Numbered from the stretch's first letter, positions 45,814 through 54,961 are shown. The stretch is 64,000 nt of DNA from Bradyrhizobium betae (GCF_004123905.1 NZ_MZXW01000013.1:291266-355265), one strand, 5' to 3'. Notes: a model not told the origin generated them from the sequence alone. Translations and numbers: made by a program.

Positions 45814-47012
45814 GGGGCCTCCATCATCTTGTTCTGCTCGTCGACCTTCTCGAACATCGCAAGTGTCGTACTTGGCTTGCGCAGGGGTTTCGTCACGCGG
45901 ATCGCGACGCGGTCGCCGACCCGGCCCATCCGTCCCTCGGTCAGGGTGACGTCGCCGCAGCGCACGGTCACGGCGGCATCCGCGCGCATCTCGAGCGGCA
46001 GGGTGTCACCGACCTTGAGCCGCATCAGCTGCTTGAGCGGGATGTCGGCCTCGTAGAGCACGGCATCGACCGCGATCTCGGCCTGGTTGATCTCGGTGGC
46101 GAAATGACCTTCCCAGATCGTATCGCGGCCGAATTTCTCGCCCATGAACATCTGGAGCAGCACGCCCCGGATCGGTTCGATGGTCGCATAGGGCAGCAGC
46201 AGCTCGATATTGCCGCCGCGGTCTTCCATGTCGATGCGCAGGCGCACCAGGATCGCGGCGTTGGCCGGACGGCTGATCGCGGCGAAACGCGGGTTGGTCT
46301 CGAGCCGGTCGATCGTGAAGGTCACCGGCGACAGCGGCCGGAACGCCTGCTCGGCGTCGGTCAGCACGACCTCGACCAGCCGCTTGACCAGCTCGGTCTC
46401 GATCGTGGTGTAGGGCCGGCCCTCGATGCGGAGCTGGCTGGTGCCGCGGCGGCCGCCGAGCAGCACGTCGATCATCGAGTAGATCAGGCTGGAATCGACC
46501 GTCGCCATGCCGAAGTTTTCCCACTCCTCGGCCTTGAAGACGGTGAGCACGGCCGGCAGCGGGATCGAGTTCATGTAGTCGCCGAAGCGCACCGAGGTGA
46601 TGCGGTCGAGCGAGACTTCGACGTTGTCCGAGGTGAAATTGCGCAAAGAGGTCGTCATCAACCGCACCAGGCGGTCGAAGACGATTTCGAGCATCGGCAG
46701 ACGCTCGTAGGAGACCATCGCCGAATCGATGATCGCGCGAATGCCGGAATGGTCGTCGAGCGTGACGTCGCCGACGGTGAAGCCGAGGAGGTTGTCGATC
46801 TCCTCCTGCGACAGCACCCGCTCGCCGGAGTTCTTGCCGGAGCCGAGATCGCGGCTGCCATCCTCGACCATGGCCGCCCATTGCAGGGCCATGGTCTCGG
46901 ATAGTTCGTTTTCGGCAGCGGCCTTCGCGGCTTCCGCGGGATCCTCGGAATCGAGCGACGCCTCCCATTGGGCGGCAATCGCATCCTGGTCCATCTGCTC
47001 GTTGCCGGCCAT
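45810..47012 (-). CDS. fliM: flagellar motor switch protein FliM
   Basis: 400 residues, longer than the about 335 of Escherichia coli. The CheY-binding motif, normally at residues 4-15, is at 68-78 (LSQEEIDNLLGF) because of a 67-residue acidic N-terminal extension. The rest is typical: SLRNFTSDNVEVSLDRITSVRFGDYMNSIPLPAVLTVFKAEEW, GGRRGTSQLRIEGRPYTTIETELVKRLVEVVLTDAEQAF, and the SpoA-like C-terminus. Overlaps the DUF6468 gene by four bases. Confidence 0.95.
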   Translation of the reverse strand: MAGNEQMDQDAIAAQWEASLDSEDPAEAAKAAAENELSETMALQWAAMVEDGSRDLGSGKNSGERVLSQEEIDNLLGFTVGDVTLDDHSGIRAIIDSAMVSYERLPMLEIVFDRLVRLMTTSLRNFTSDNVEVSLDRITSVRFGDYMNSIPLPAVLTVFKAEEWENFGMATVDSSLIYSMIDVLLGGRRGTSQLRIEGRPYTTIETELVKRLVEVVLTDAEQAFRPLSPVTFTIDRLETNPRFAAISRPANAAILVRLRIDMEDRGGNIELLLPYATIEPIRGVLLQMFMGEKFGRDTIWEGHFATEINQAEIAVDAVLYEADIPLKQLMRLKVGDTLPLEMRADAAVTVRCGDVTLTEGRMGRVGDRVAIRVTKPLRKPSTTLAMFEKVDEQNKMMEAP

Positions 47013-47042
47013 GACGCTAGCCCGTACCCTTCCGCAGCATCG

Positions 47043-47543
47043 TCACTGGATCACAACTTCCTTGAACAGCACCGCGCTGACCTGGATCGGCGCGACCGCC
47101 GCGTTGACGCGCTTGGTCAGCTCTTCCTTGAGGCGGAAGACGCCGGCGGAGCCGTTGAGATCGGAGGAGCGCAGTTCGCGCACATAGGTCTGGAAGATGT
47201 CGGTCACGCGCGGCATCGTCGGCTTGATCGCCTCGATCTGCTTCTCCTCCTTCAGCTCCAGCACGACCTTGAGCTTCAGATATTGCACGCGCTCGCCGGG
47301 CGCGCCGGCGAGATTGACCATGATGTCGGGGACCTCGACGAAGGCCGGCGGCTTCGGCGGGGCCGCCGCCTCGGCATGATGCTCGTCATCGCCGTGACGG
47401 AAGAAGAAGAACCAGGTCGCCGCGCCGCCGCCGAGGACGGCGAGCAGGCCGACAGCCATGATGATGAGCTTGAGCTTGTTCTTCGGGGGAGCGGCTTCTG
47501 CGCCCTCGGCGGCTGCGCCGCCTTCCGCTTCATTCTCTGCCAT
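47043..47543 (-). CDS. fliL: flagellar basal body-associated protein FliL
   Basis: 166 residues. A helix at about 24-46 (LKLIIMAVGLLAVLGGGAATWFFFF), a His/Asp/Glu linker, and the FliL domain: FVEVPDIMVNLAGAPGERVQYLKLKVVLELKEEKQIEAIKPTMPRVTDIFQTYVRELRSSDLNGSAGVFRLKEELTKRVNAAVAPIQVSAVLFKEVVIQ. First gene of fliL-fliM-DUF6468-motE. A weak CtrA-like box is at 47669-47682. Confidence 0.92.
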   Translation of the reverse strand: MAENEAEGGAAAEGAEAAPPKNKLKLIIMAVGLLAVLGGGAATWFFFFRHGDDEHHAEAAAPPKPPAFVEVPDIMVNLAGAPGERVQYLKLKVVLELKEEKQIEAIKPTMPRVTDIFQTYVRELRSSDLNGSAGVFRLKEELTKRVNAAVAPIQVSAVLFKEVVIQ

Positions 47544-47668
47544 GGTCGACGGGCTCGCTCATCTCTTAAACGGGTCGAAAGAGCAAAGCCCCCTGGCAGA
47601 CAGTGACGCGATACAAATGCCCCAGCGCAATGCGCTCCTCTTCACTGCAAACGCTACGGTAATAATGG

Positions 47669-47683
47669 TTAACGGTTTCTTTC
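47669..47683 (-). promoter_or_regulatory. partial CtrA-like box upstream of fliL
   Basis: Minus strand GAAA-GAAACCG-TTAAC: the right half fits the CtrA consensus, the left half does not. The flank TTAACCAT is shared with the box upstream of flgB. Confidence 0.35.
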
Positions 47684-47799
47684 GATTGGGCCCCAGCTAG
47701 GAAAAATCTGCCGGGCAAACATGGCTAACAGAACCTTTCTGCCGCCTGCCCGCGCCCTCGAAAAATCTTCAAGGCATTGAAATCACGTAATTTTCTGCG

Positions 47800-47816
47800 T
47801 TGGCACGGCTTTCGCT
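47800..47816 (+). promoter_or_regulatory. sigma54 promoter of the flgF operon
   Basis: TTGGCACGGCTTTCGCT: GG and GC of the -24/-12 elements are separated by ten bases, fitting TGGCACG-N4-TTGCW with one mismatch. It lies about 113 bases upstream of flgF. Confidence 0.75.
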
Positions 47817-47928
47817 GAGAGAGGACCGAGACCGAAGGGTTTGGGAGAACCTGACGGCCTCGTTCACGGGGTCCGCCAAGGCGCTTGGGAGAGCGAAATG
47901 GCAGATCTCACTCAGGGGAGATCTTCCG

Positions 47929-48690
47929 ATGCAGAACGCGCTTCTGATCGGCTTGTCACGGCAGATGACGTTGGAACGGCAGATGGATGTCATCGCCAAC
48001 AATGTCGCCAATGCCAACACCAACGGCTTCAAGGCCGACCATTCGCTGTTCGAGGAGTTTCTCAACTCGAACGCGCGTGAGGACAATTTCATCGCGTCCG
48101 ACCGCCGGGTCTCCTATGTGCAGGACCGCGGCACCTTCCGCGACACCGGCCCGGGGCCGATGGAGATGACCAAGAACCCGCTCGACATGGCGATCAGCGG
48201 CGACGCCTATTTCGCCGTGCAGGCCAATGGCGGCGAGCGCTACACCCGCGACGGCAAGTTCACGCTCAACAGCACCGGCCAGCTCGTCACCTCCGACGGC
48301 AACCTCGTGCTCGGCACCGGCGGCCCGATCACCTTCCAGGCGACCGACCACGACATCAACGTCGCCCCCGACGGCACCGTCACGGTACTCGAGGGCACAG
48401 CCAAGACCGATTCGATCCGCGGCAAGATCAAGATGGTGTCGTTCGACGATCCGGCCAGGCTGACCAAGCTCGGCGCCAATCTCTACGACGCCGGCTCCGC
48501 CACCCAGCTGCCCGCCACCAAGTCCACCGTGGAGCAGGGCTACATCGAGAAGTCGAACGTGAACTCGGTCGGCGAGATGAGCCGCATGGTCGAAGTCATG
48601 CGCAGCTACACCGCCATCGCCAACCTGCTCCAGCAGCAGAGCGACATGCACAAATCGGCGATCGAAAAACTCGCCGACGTTCCGGCCTGA
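47929..48690 (+). CDS. flgF: flagellar basal-body rod protein FlgF
   Basis: 253 residues. QNALLIGLSRQMTLERQMDVIANNVANANTNGFKADHSLFEEFL is the rod/hook N-terminus; the C-terminus is YIEKSNVNSVGEMSRMVEVMRSYTAIANLLQQQSDMHKSAIEKLADV. Start at 47929 set by AGGGGAGATCTTCCG. First gene of the operon flgF-flgG-flgA-flgH, after a sigma54 promoter. Confidence 0.95.
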   Translation: MQNALLIGLSRQMTLERQMDVIANNVANANTNGFKADHSLFEEFLNSNAREDNFIASDRRVSYVQDRGTFRDTGPGPMEMTKNPLDMAISGDAYFAVQANGGERYTRDGKFTLNSTGQLVTSDGNLVLGTGGPITFQATDHDINVAPDGTVTVLEGTAKTDSIRGKIKMVSFDDPARLTKLGANLYDAGSATQLPATKSTVEQGYIEKSNVNSVGEMSRMVEVMRSYTAIANLLQQQSDMHKSAIEKLADVPA

Positions 48691-48706
48691 TTAGGGGATT
48701 ACTGAC

Positions 48707-49495
48707 ATGCAGGCTCTTCACACCGCAGCGACCGGAATGGCGGCACAGGAACTCAACGTTCAGGTGATCTCCAACAACATCGCCAACCTCCGCACCACCG
48801 GCTTCAAGAAGCAGACCGCGGCGTTCCAGGACCTGATCTACGAGCACGTCCGCCGCGTCGGCGCGCAGGCCTCGGACCAGGGCACCATCCTGCCTGTCGG
48901 CGTCGACATCGGCGGCGGCGTCAAGACCGTCGGCACGCCGCGCAGCATGACGCAGGGCACGCTGTCGCAGACCGGCAACGATCTCGACCTCGCGCTCTCG
49001 GGCGAAGGCTTCTTCAAGATCCTGATGCCCGACGGCAGCTATCAGTACACCCGCGACGGCACCTTCCAGATGGACAATCAGGGCCGCATCGTCACCGCGC
49101 AGGGCAATCCCGTGCAGCCGACCATGACCATCCCGAACAACGCCTCGGGTCTCGCCGTGAGCGAACAGGGCCAGGTCTCGGTGACGCTGCCGGGCTCGTC
49201 GACCTCGACCATCGTCGGCCAGCTCGGCGTGACCCGCTTCATCAACAAGGCGGGCCTGCAGCCGGTCGGCAACAACCAGTTCACCGAGACCCCGTCGTCC
49301 GGCGCGCCGCAGGACGGCACCGCGAACTCCGAAGGCTACGGCAAGATCACGCAAGGCAGCCTGGAGCAGGCCAATGTCGACGTCGTCTCGGAGATGAGCG
49401 ACCTGATCGCCGCCCAGCGCGCCTATGAGATGAACGCCAAGGTCATCAGCGCCGCCGACCAGATGATGCAATCGACCACGGCGCTGTTCCGCTGA
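48707..49495 (+). CDS. flgG: flagellar basal-body rod protein FlgG
   Basis: 262 residues. MQALHTAATGMAAQELNVQVISNNIANLRTTGFKKQTAAFQDLIYE and the C-terminal LEQANVDVVSEMSDLIAAQRAYEMNAKVISAADQMMQSTTALFR are classic. Distal rod. 16 bases after flgF. Confidence 0.97.
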   Translation: MQALHTAATGMAAQELNVQVISNNIANLRTTGFKKQTAAFQDLIYEHVRRVGAQASDQGTILPVGVDIGGGVKTVGTPRSMTQGTLSQTGNDLDLALSGEGFFKILMPDGSYQYTRDGTFQMDNQGRIVTAQGNPVQPTMTIPNNASGLAVSEQGQVSVTLPGSSTSTIVGQLGVTRFINKAGLQPVGNNQFTETPSSGAPQDGTANSEGYGKITQGSLEQANVDVVSEMSDLIAAQRAYEMNAKVISAADQMMQSTTALFR

Positions 49496-49505
49496 GGTGA
49501 TGACG

Positions 49506-50645
49506 ATGATCCGCACCACAATCGCCACGATCGCCGCCCTGCTCGCCCTGGCCATGCCGGCGCAGGCCGCCGACGATGTCATCGCAACGCCTATGCTGCG
49601 CGCGAACGTCACCGTGACCTCGGACGTGGTTCGGGTCGGCGATCTCATCGACAATGCCGGGTCGGCCGCCTTGATTGCGGTCTACCGCTCGCCCGATCTC
49701 GGCACCACCGGCGCCCTGCCGGTTGCGCAGGTGCTGTCGGTGCTGCGCGCCAAACAGGTGATCGGCGTGATGACCGGCGACATCAAGGAGGTCCAGGTCA
49801 CCCGCCTCGCCCGCACGCTTGCCAACAAGGACCTCGAAAACGCGGTGGCCTCGGCGCTCGAGCGTCGCTTCGGCCTTGGGGACGCCGCCAACATTACCGT
49901 CACCTTCGACCGCGGCGTCGCCGACATGCGGCTGGATGCCTCCAACAGCGGTGCGCTCCAGCAGGTCGCGACCCGCTACGATGCGCGCAGCAACCGTTTC
50001 GACATCGCCTTCGAGATCAACAACGACAACAATCCGGCGCCGACCAAGCTGCGCTTTACCGGCACCGCGATCGAGACCGTGGAAGTGGCCGTGCTGACCC
50101 GCGACATCGACCGTGCGGATCTCCTGAAATCCTCCGACATCGCGCTGGAGCGCCGGCCGAAGGCCGAGGTCTCCGGCGAAGCCGCCTCGCGCGACCGCAC
50201 CATCGGCATGCAGCTGCGCCGGCCGATGCGGGCGGGCACGCCGATCCGCGTCGCCGACATCGTCAAGCCCGACTTCGTGCAGCGCGACCAGAACGTCACC
50301 ATCATCTACCAGGTGCCGGGCCTCTACCTCACCACGCGCGGCAAGGCGATCGAGAGCGGCGCCGAGGGCGATACCGTCAGTGTGCTCAACCTGCAATCCA
50401 AGCGCACGCTGACCGGTGTCGTCACCGGCCGCGGCCAGATCACGGTCCAGGGTGCGAGCCAGTCCGCGCCGATGGCGCCCGCGGTCGAGCAGACCTCGTC
50501 ACTCAAGCGTGACGAAGCGCCTGCGCCCGTCGACACGGCAGCCCTGGTCCGAAACCTGGTCCAGGCCCCCGCGTCGCCGGCCCAGATCGCTCAAGCCCAG
50601 ATCCCGCAAGTTCGCGTCTCGCAAGCTCCAGCCAAGTCAGAGTAA
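49506..50645 (+). CDS. flgA: flagellar P-ring assembly chaperone FlgA
   Basis: 379 residues with signal peptide (TTIATIAALLALAMPAQAAD). SAF-like and ChapFlgA region: VTRDIDRADLLKSSDIALERRPKAEVSGEAASRDRTIGMQLRRPMRAGTPIRVADIVKPDFVQRDQNVTIIYQVPGLYLTTRGKAIESGAEGDTVSVLNLQSKRTLTGVVTGRGQITV. A Gln/Ala/Pro-rich tail of 50 residues is extra. GAGGTG sits six bases before the ATG at 49506. Confidence 0.93.
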   Translation: MIRTTIATIAALLALAMPAQAADDVIATPMLRANVTVTSDVVRVGDLIDNAGSAALIAVYRSPDLGTTGALPVAQVLSVLRAKQVIGVMTGDIKEVQVTRLARTLANKDLENAVASALERRFGLGDAANITVTFDRGVADMRLDASNSGALQQVATRYDARSNRFDIAFEINNDNNPAPTKLRFTGTAIETVEVAVLTRDIDRADLLKSSDIALERRPKAEVSGEAASRDRTIGMQLRRPMRAGTPIRVADIVKPDFVQRDQNVTIIYQVPGLYLTTRGKAIESGAEGDTVSVLNLQSKRTLTGVVTGRGQITVQGASQSAPMAPAVEQTSSLKRDEAPAPVDTAALVRNLVQAPASPAQIAQAQIPQVRVSQAPAKSE

Positions 50646-50648
50646 GTC

Positions 50649-51413
50649 ATGTCCAGTTTCAGTTCGGCTTCCCGTCTTCGTCGCATTGCGATCTCTGCCT
50701 TGCTGCTCGCCAGTTGCGCGCTGGGCGGCTGCTCCTCGATCGACCGCCTGTCACAGATCGGCGAGCAACCGAAATTGTCCGCGATCGACAATCCGACCAC
50801 GCAGCCCGGCTACAAGCCGGTGCAGATGCCGATGCCGAAGCCGGAAGTCGCCTCCTACAATCCGAACTCGCTGTGGCGCAACGGCAGCCGCGCCTTCTTC
50901 AAGGACCAGCGCGCGACCCATGTCGGCGACCTCCTGACCGTGACCGTGAACATCACCGACAAGGCCAACATCGCCAACGAGACCCAGCGCAGCCGCACCA
51001 ATTCGGAAGATTCGGGCATCACCGATTTCATCGGCGCCAAGACGCTCGGCGCGCAGGCGCAGAAGGTGCTGCCCGGCCGCATCCTCACCGCCGACTCCAC
51101 CGCCTCCAGCGACGGCAAGGGCTCGGTCAATCGCACGGAAGCACTGCAGACCAACGTCGCCGCGGTCGTGACCCAGGTGCTGCCGAACGGCAACCTCGTG
51201 GTCGAGGGCAAGCAGGAGATCCGCGTCAACTACGAGATCCGCGAGCTCATCGTCGCCGGCATCGTCCGCCCCGAAGACATCCAGAGCGACAACACCATCG
51301 ATTCCACCAAGATCGCGCAGGCCCGCATCGCCTATGGCGGACGCGGCCAGATCATGGACGTGCAGCAACCCCGCTACGGCCAGCAAGTCATGGACGTGCT
51401 GCTGCCCTTCTAG
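50649..51413 (+). CDS. flgH: flagellar L-ring protein FlgH
   Basis: 254 residues with lipoprotein signal (ISALLLASCALGGC, Cys28). NSLWRNGSRAFFKDQRATHVGDLLTVTVNITDKANIANETQRSR and VLPNGNLVVEGKQEIRVNYEIRELIVAGIVRPEDIQSDNTIDSTKIAQARIAYGGRGQIMDVQQPRYGQQVMDVLLPF are typical. Last gene of the flgF operon, three bases after flgA. Confidence 0.96.
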   Translation: MSSFSSASRLRRIAISALLLASCALGGCSSIDRLSQIGEQPKLSAIDNPTTQPGYKPVQMPMPKPEVASYNPNSLWRNGSRAFFKDQRATHVGDLLTVTVNITDKANIANETQRSRTNSEDSGITDFIGAKTLGAQAQKVLPGRILTADSTASSDGKGSVNRTEALQTNVAAVVTQVLPNGNLVVEGKQEIRVNYEIRELIVAGIVRPEDIQSDNTIDSTKIAQARIAYGGRGQIMDVQQPRYGQQVMDVLLPF

Positions 51414-51581
51414 CCTTCTTCAAGAGCTCCCACATCGTGTTCGCGAACCTAGGCGCGAACGACGATGTACGATGCGGCCTCCGGTAGCTCCCCTGCCGGA
51501 GGCCGCATGTATTTTGGCGGCGGCATCATTCCCAGATGCGAGTCAGGTCCGCAATCGCAACGACGACGACGCCCCAAACTC

Positions 51582-51676
51582 CGTCACTGCGAGCGCAGCG
51601 GCGAAGCGAAGCAATCCAGACTGCCTCCGCGGGAGGGCTCCGGATTGCTTCGTCGCAAGGGCTCCTCGCAATGACG
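51582..51676. repeat. CGTCATTGCGAG-type palindromic repeat, copy 5 (variant)
   Basis: CGTCACTGCGAGCGCAGCGG to TCCTCGCAATGACG. One change in the left tip (CACTG for CATTG) and a longer right arm. Next to a second repeat family at 51703. Confidence 0.8.
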
Positions 51677-51702
51677 AGTTCTGAGGGCGCGGTTCATCTC
51701 TC

Positions 51703-51842
51703 TCGTGTCCCGGACGCGGCGCAACGCGTCAGCGTTGCGGCGCAGAGCCGGGACCCAGTAAGCCACGCAACACGCGCAGCGTGGGCCCCGGCTCTGCAGC
51801 GCACCGCCGAAGGGGCGCTGCGCTGCGTCCGGGGCACGAGAT
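51703..51842. repeat. second palindromic repeat family (CCCGGACGC...GAGCCGGGACCC)
   Basis: TGTCCCGGACGCGGCGCAACG...GCAGAGCCGGGACCCAG is followed by the inverse-like GTGGGCCCCGGCTCTGCAGCGC...GCGTCCGGGGCACGAG. The two halves pair to form a large cruciform. Only one copy in this window. Confidence 0.75.
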
Positions 51843-51861
51843 CGCTGACGACGGAGAGACG

Positions 51862-52641
51862 TCACGTAAACTCCGCCTCCACCACGCCCAGCCCGTCCAG
51901 CTCCATCCGCACCTTGTCGCCGGCCTTCAGCCACAGCGTCTTCACGAGACTGCCTGTGAGCACGAGTTGCCCCGCATGCAGCCCCTTGCCTTCCGCCGCG
52001 AGATGATTGGCGAGCCAGGCGAGCGCATTATGGGGGTGGCCGAGCACGTCGGCGCCGGTGCCATGGCTGACCTCCTCGCCGTTGACGATGGCGCGGCCCT
52101 TGACCGATTTCAGGTCCGGCACCGACGAGCGCGGAACGGACGGCCCCAGCACACAGCCGGCGGCGAAGAAATCGTCCGCGATCAGCGTCGGCGCGCCCAT
52201 CGTCTCCCACTTCACATAGCGGTCGTCCACGATCTCGATCGCGGGATGGTAGGACTCGACGGCCTCGCCGACCCATTCGGCCGTGAACGGTGCCTCGCCG
52301 GCGGCAAGGTCGCGCTTGAGCCGCGCCGCGATCTCGCATTCGACGCCGACGCGGACATATTTGGAAGCGGCGAGCTTCACCCCGCTGTGGTGCACGCCCT
52401 TCTGGAACACGCCACCGCCGCAAGGATGCGGGATGCCGATGTACTCCTGCATCACCTGGCTGGTGCAGCCGATCTTGTAGCCGACCAGCGGCCCAACATG
52501 CGGCAGCAGGAGGTCGTGCAGCGCGCGCTGGACCTGATAGCCCTCGGCCTCGTCGGCCGGGGGAACCTCGAGCGCGGCGAGCGGCGCATGGTTGCGGCGC
52601 GCCAGCGCGATCGCCTTTGCGGCTGCGAGAATATTGTCCAT
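51862..52641 (-). CDS. 2-keto-4-pentenoate hydratase / FAH-family enzyme
   Basis: 259 residues. VGYKIGCTSQVMQEYIGIPHPCGGGVFQKGVHHSG, then VECEIAARLKRDL, VESYHPAIEIVDDRYVKW and VTGSLVKTLWLKAGDKVRMELDGLG correspond to the hydratase family (MhpD-like) with metal ligands in ECEIA and EIVDDR-type segments. Hydration or decarboxylation of a 2-keto acid in aromatic breakdown is inferred. It stands alone, 108 bases from the dehydrogenase. Confidence 0.8.
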   Translation of the reverse strand: MDNILAAAKAIALARRNHAPLAALEVPPADEAEGYQVQRALHDLLLPHVGPLVGYKIGCTSQVMQEYIGIPHPCGGGVFQKGVHHSGVKLAASKYVRVGVECEIAARLKRDLAAGEAPFTAEWVGEAVESYHPAIEIVDDRYVKWETMGAPTLIADDFFAAGCVLGPSVPRSSVPDLKSVKGRAIVNGEEVSHGTGADVLGHPHNALAWLANHLAAEGKGLHAGQLVLTGSLVKTLWLKAGDKVRMELDGLGVVEAEFT

Positions 52642-52749
52642 CGGCGCCGGCTCCCACGCTACCTGATCGAGGGCGGCACTTCAGCACCCCCGCCGGGGCG
52701 TGACAAGCGCGGGCCAAAGGACGGCCCAAAGGAGAGCTGAAGGGCGCCC

Positions 52750-53784
52750 TCAGCCCTTGACCAGGCCGAGCCGGATCAGGCTTTCAGCCGTCGCGAGGAT
52801 CGCCTCATCATTGGAACGCGCCTGCCAGCCCAGCAGCGACTTTGCCTTGGCGCTGGTCGAATGCCGCACCTTGCCGAGCATCGGCAGGACGGCGCGGAGC
52901 AACGGAATCCGATTCGCAGCCAGCCGCACCAGCCAGTCCGGCGCCTGAAGCCGCGGAACCCGGCGCGCGCTCGGCCCCATTTCCCGCCGCAGCACCTTGC
53001 CGATATCGAGGATCGACATCGTCTCGCCGGAGACGGCGATGAAGCGCTCGCCTTTCGCCTCGGGCGCCCTCATTGCCCGCAGGTGCAGATCGGCGACGTC
53101 GCGCACGTCGACCACGCCGAAATAGACCCGCGGCACCGCCGGCATGGCGCCGCCGAGCAGCGATTTCACGATCTCGATCGAGCCGGAGAAGTCCGGCCCG
53201 AGCACCGGACCGAAAATGCCGGCGGGATTGACGACCGACAGCTCCAGCCCGCCGCCCTCCTGCGCGATAAAGTCCCAGGCGGCCCGTTCGGCCAGGGTCT
53301 TGGACTTGATGTAGGGCTGCACGTCGTTGCCATCGAGATTGGTCCAGTCGGTCTCGTCGAACGGTTTTTCGCGCGGCTTGTGGCCGTAGCCGATCGCCCC
53401 CAGCGACGAGGTGACGACGACGCGCCTGACGCCGGCCTCGCGCGCGGCACGCAGCACCCGCAACGTGCCGTCGCGGGCCGGGATGATCATCTCGTTCTCG
53501 TCCTTGGGAACACTGGTCGAGAGCGGCGAGGCAACATGGAGCACGTAATCGCAGCCCGCCACGGCCTCACGCCAGCCGTCGTCCGCCGTGAGGTCGGCGG
53601 TGAAGAAGGACAGGCTTTCGGGCGACGCCGCGCCACCCTCGCGCAGCATCGCCAGCACGTCGGCTTGCCGGTCTGGCCGGCGCACCGTCGTCCGCACCGT
53701 GTGGCCGGCCGCCATCAGTTGCAGGACGACATGGATGCCGACGAAGCCGGACCCACCGGTGACCAAGACAGTGCTCATTGCCAA
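52750..53784 (-). CDS. NAD(P)-dependent epimerase/dehydratase-type oxidoreductase
   Basis: 344 residues of the extended SDR group. GGSGFVGIHVV is the nucleotide-binding GxxGxxG motif; the substrate region resembles dihydroflavonol/cinnamoyl reductases: VASPLSTSVPKDENEMIIPARDGTLRVLRAAREAGVRRVVVTSSLGAIGYG. YIKSK (LQPYIKSKTLAERAAWDF) supplies the catalytic Tyr-x-x-x-Lys. Divergent from a HxlR regulator at 53872. Confidence 0.85.
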   Translation of the reverse strand: MAMSTVLVTGGSGFVGIHVVLQLMAAGHTVRTTVRRPDRQADVLAMLREGGAASPESLSFFTADLTADDGWREAVAGCDYVLHVASPLSTSVPKDENEMIIPARDGTLRVLRAAREAGVRRVVVTSSLGAIGYGHKPREKPFDETDWTNLDGNDVQPYIKSKTLAERAAWDFIAQEGGGLELSVVNPAGIFGPVLGPDFSGSIEIVKSLLGGAMPAVPRVYFGVVDVRDVADLHLRAMRAPEAKGERFIAVSGETMSILDIGKVLRREMGPSARRVPRLQAPDWLVRLAANRIPLLRAVLPMLGKVRHSTSAKAKSLLGWQARSNDEAILATAESLIRLGLVKG

Positions 53785-53871
53785 ATACCCCTCATTGCGC
53801 GGGCCGGCGAATTGGGTCCGCCACCCTGCTCAAGGCCGCATCTGGTCACTATCTCCCGGGGAACAAGTAGA

Positions 53872-54261
53872 ATGGATTTCGAGACCGGTATGGAAAACCT
53901 GACCAGCGTTTGCGACGGCGACTGCGATTGCAGCCCTGACCCTGCTTTGCTCGCTGACTTCAAGCGGGCGATCCACGCCCTCGGCGGCAAGTGGAAGTTG
54001 GAGATCCTGTTCGCGCTAATGAACGGCGCGGTTCGTTTCGGCGCCTTGCGGCGATCGATCGGCGGCATCACCCAGCACATGCTGACCAACCAGCTGCGCG
54101 AGCTCGAGCAGGACGGATTGGTGTCGCGCACCGTCTTCGCGGAGAAGCCGTTGCGGGTGGAGTACGAGCTGACGGATGCGGCCTACGGCCTGTTGCCGGC
54201 GTTTAAGGAAATATTGAGCTGGTCCAGGCTTTATGGCGATGCGCCTTGCGGTGTCGTTTGA
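53872..54261 (+). CDS. HxlR-family redox-type regulator (first pair)
   Basis: 129 residues: winged helix DFKRAIHALGGKWKLEILFALMNGAVRFGALRRSIGGITQHMLTNQLRELEQDGLVSRTVFAEKPLRVEYELTDAAYGLLPAFKEILSW. The N-terminal Cys cluster (CDGDCDC, 14, 18, 20) suggests a thiol redox or electrophile sensor, as in YodB/HypR. It is divergent from the dehydrogenase, with 87 bases between. Confidence 0.85.
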   Translation: MDFETGMENLTSVCDGDCDCSPDPALLADFKRAIHALGGKWKLEILFALMNGAVRFGALRRSIGGITQHMLTNQLRELEQDGLVSRTVFAEKPLRVEYELTDAAYGLLPAFKEILSWSRLYGDAPCGVV

Positions 54262-54515
54262 GGCCTGATTGCAGCGATGTATGAAGCTGCTGGCTCAGTG
54301 TCTCAGCATACGAGTCGATCTCGTTGATGCGACTCGCAAAACTCACCCCACCTGAAGTGAAGGCTGTTTCTCATCCGAACTCACGTGAGCTTGGAGGAAT
54401 GGACTCTAGCCCATTGATCGCGATTCATTTTTGGCGATTGCGCTCACGCGCTGAGACGCGCGACCGCAAGCAGCAGGCAAAATGCTGATCGCGGCGCGAA
54501 ATGGCGCCTTGCGTC
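54262..54515. other. gene-poor interval
   Basis: Lower GC than its neighbours. Contains an inverted repeat CGAGTCG / CGACTCG (54311-54317 with 54330-54336). No gene, promoter or known RNA recognised. Confidence 0.4.
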
Positions 54516-54543
54516 CAAAAACAAAGAGCCGCATCGCTGCGGC
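54516..54543 (-). terminator. intrinsic terminator of dksA
   Basis: Minus strand GGGCCGCA / TGCGGCTC stem around 54526-54543 followed by TTTGTTTTT. Confidence 0.75.
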
Positions 54544-54550
54544 CCGGACT

Positions 54551-54961
54551 CTATTCGTCGCGATAGACCTTCTCGCGTTTCTCGTGGCGCTCCTGCGCTT
54601 CCACCGAGAGCGTCGCGATGGGCCGGGCTTCGAGCCGTTTCAACGAGATTGGCTCGCCGGTGTCCTCGCAATAGCCGTAGGTGTTGTCCTCGATGCGCTG
54701 GAGCGCGGCGTCGATCTTGGCGATCAACTTGCGCTGGCGGTCGCGGGCGCGGAGTTCGATGGCGCGGTCGGTTTCGGACGATGCCCGATCGGCGAGATCG
54801 GGGTGGTTCACGTTCTCCTCCTGCAAGGCTTGCAGGGTGAGCTTGGACTCCTTGAGGATCTCATCCTTCCAGGCGAGGAGCTTCAAACGGAAGTACTCCT
54901 TCTGCCTGTCGTTCATGAAAGGCTCTTTTTCGGTCGGTCGGTAGTTTTTCAACTTTTCCAA
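54551..54961 (-). CDS. dksA: DksA-type RNA polymerase regulator with degenerate zinc finger
   Basis: 136 residues. The coiled-coil tip DLADRASSE carries D55, D58 and A60 of the DksA DxxDxA motif. The zinc finger has one Cys left: YGYCEDTGEPISLKRLEARPIATLSVEAQ, so the usual C-C-C-C becomes C98, T101, S119 and A122. Zn-free, thiol-poor DksA variants occur in alphaproteobacteria. It acts with ppGpp on RNA polymerase at rRNA and biosynthesis promoters. A strong intrinsic terminator follows. Confidence 0.9.
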   Translation of the reverse strand: MEKLKNYRPTEKEPFMNDRQKEYFRLKLLAWKDEILKESKLTLQALQEENVNHPDLADRASSETDRAIELRARDRQRKLIAKIDAALQRIEDNTYGYCEDTGEPISLKRLEARPIATLSVEAQERHEKREKVYRDE

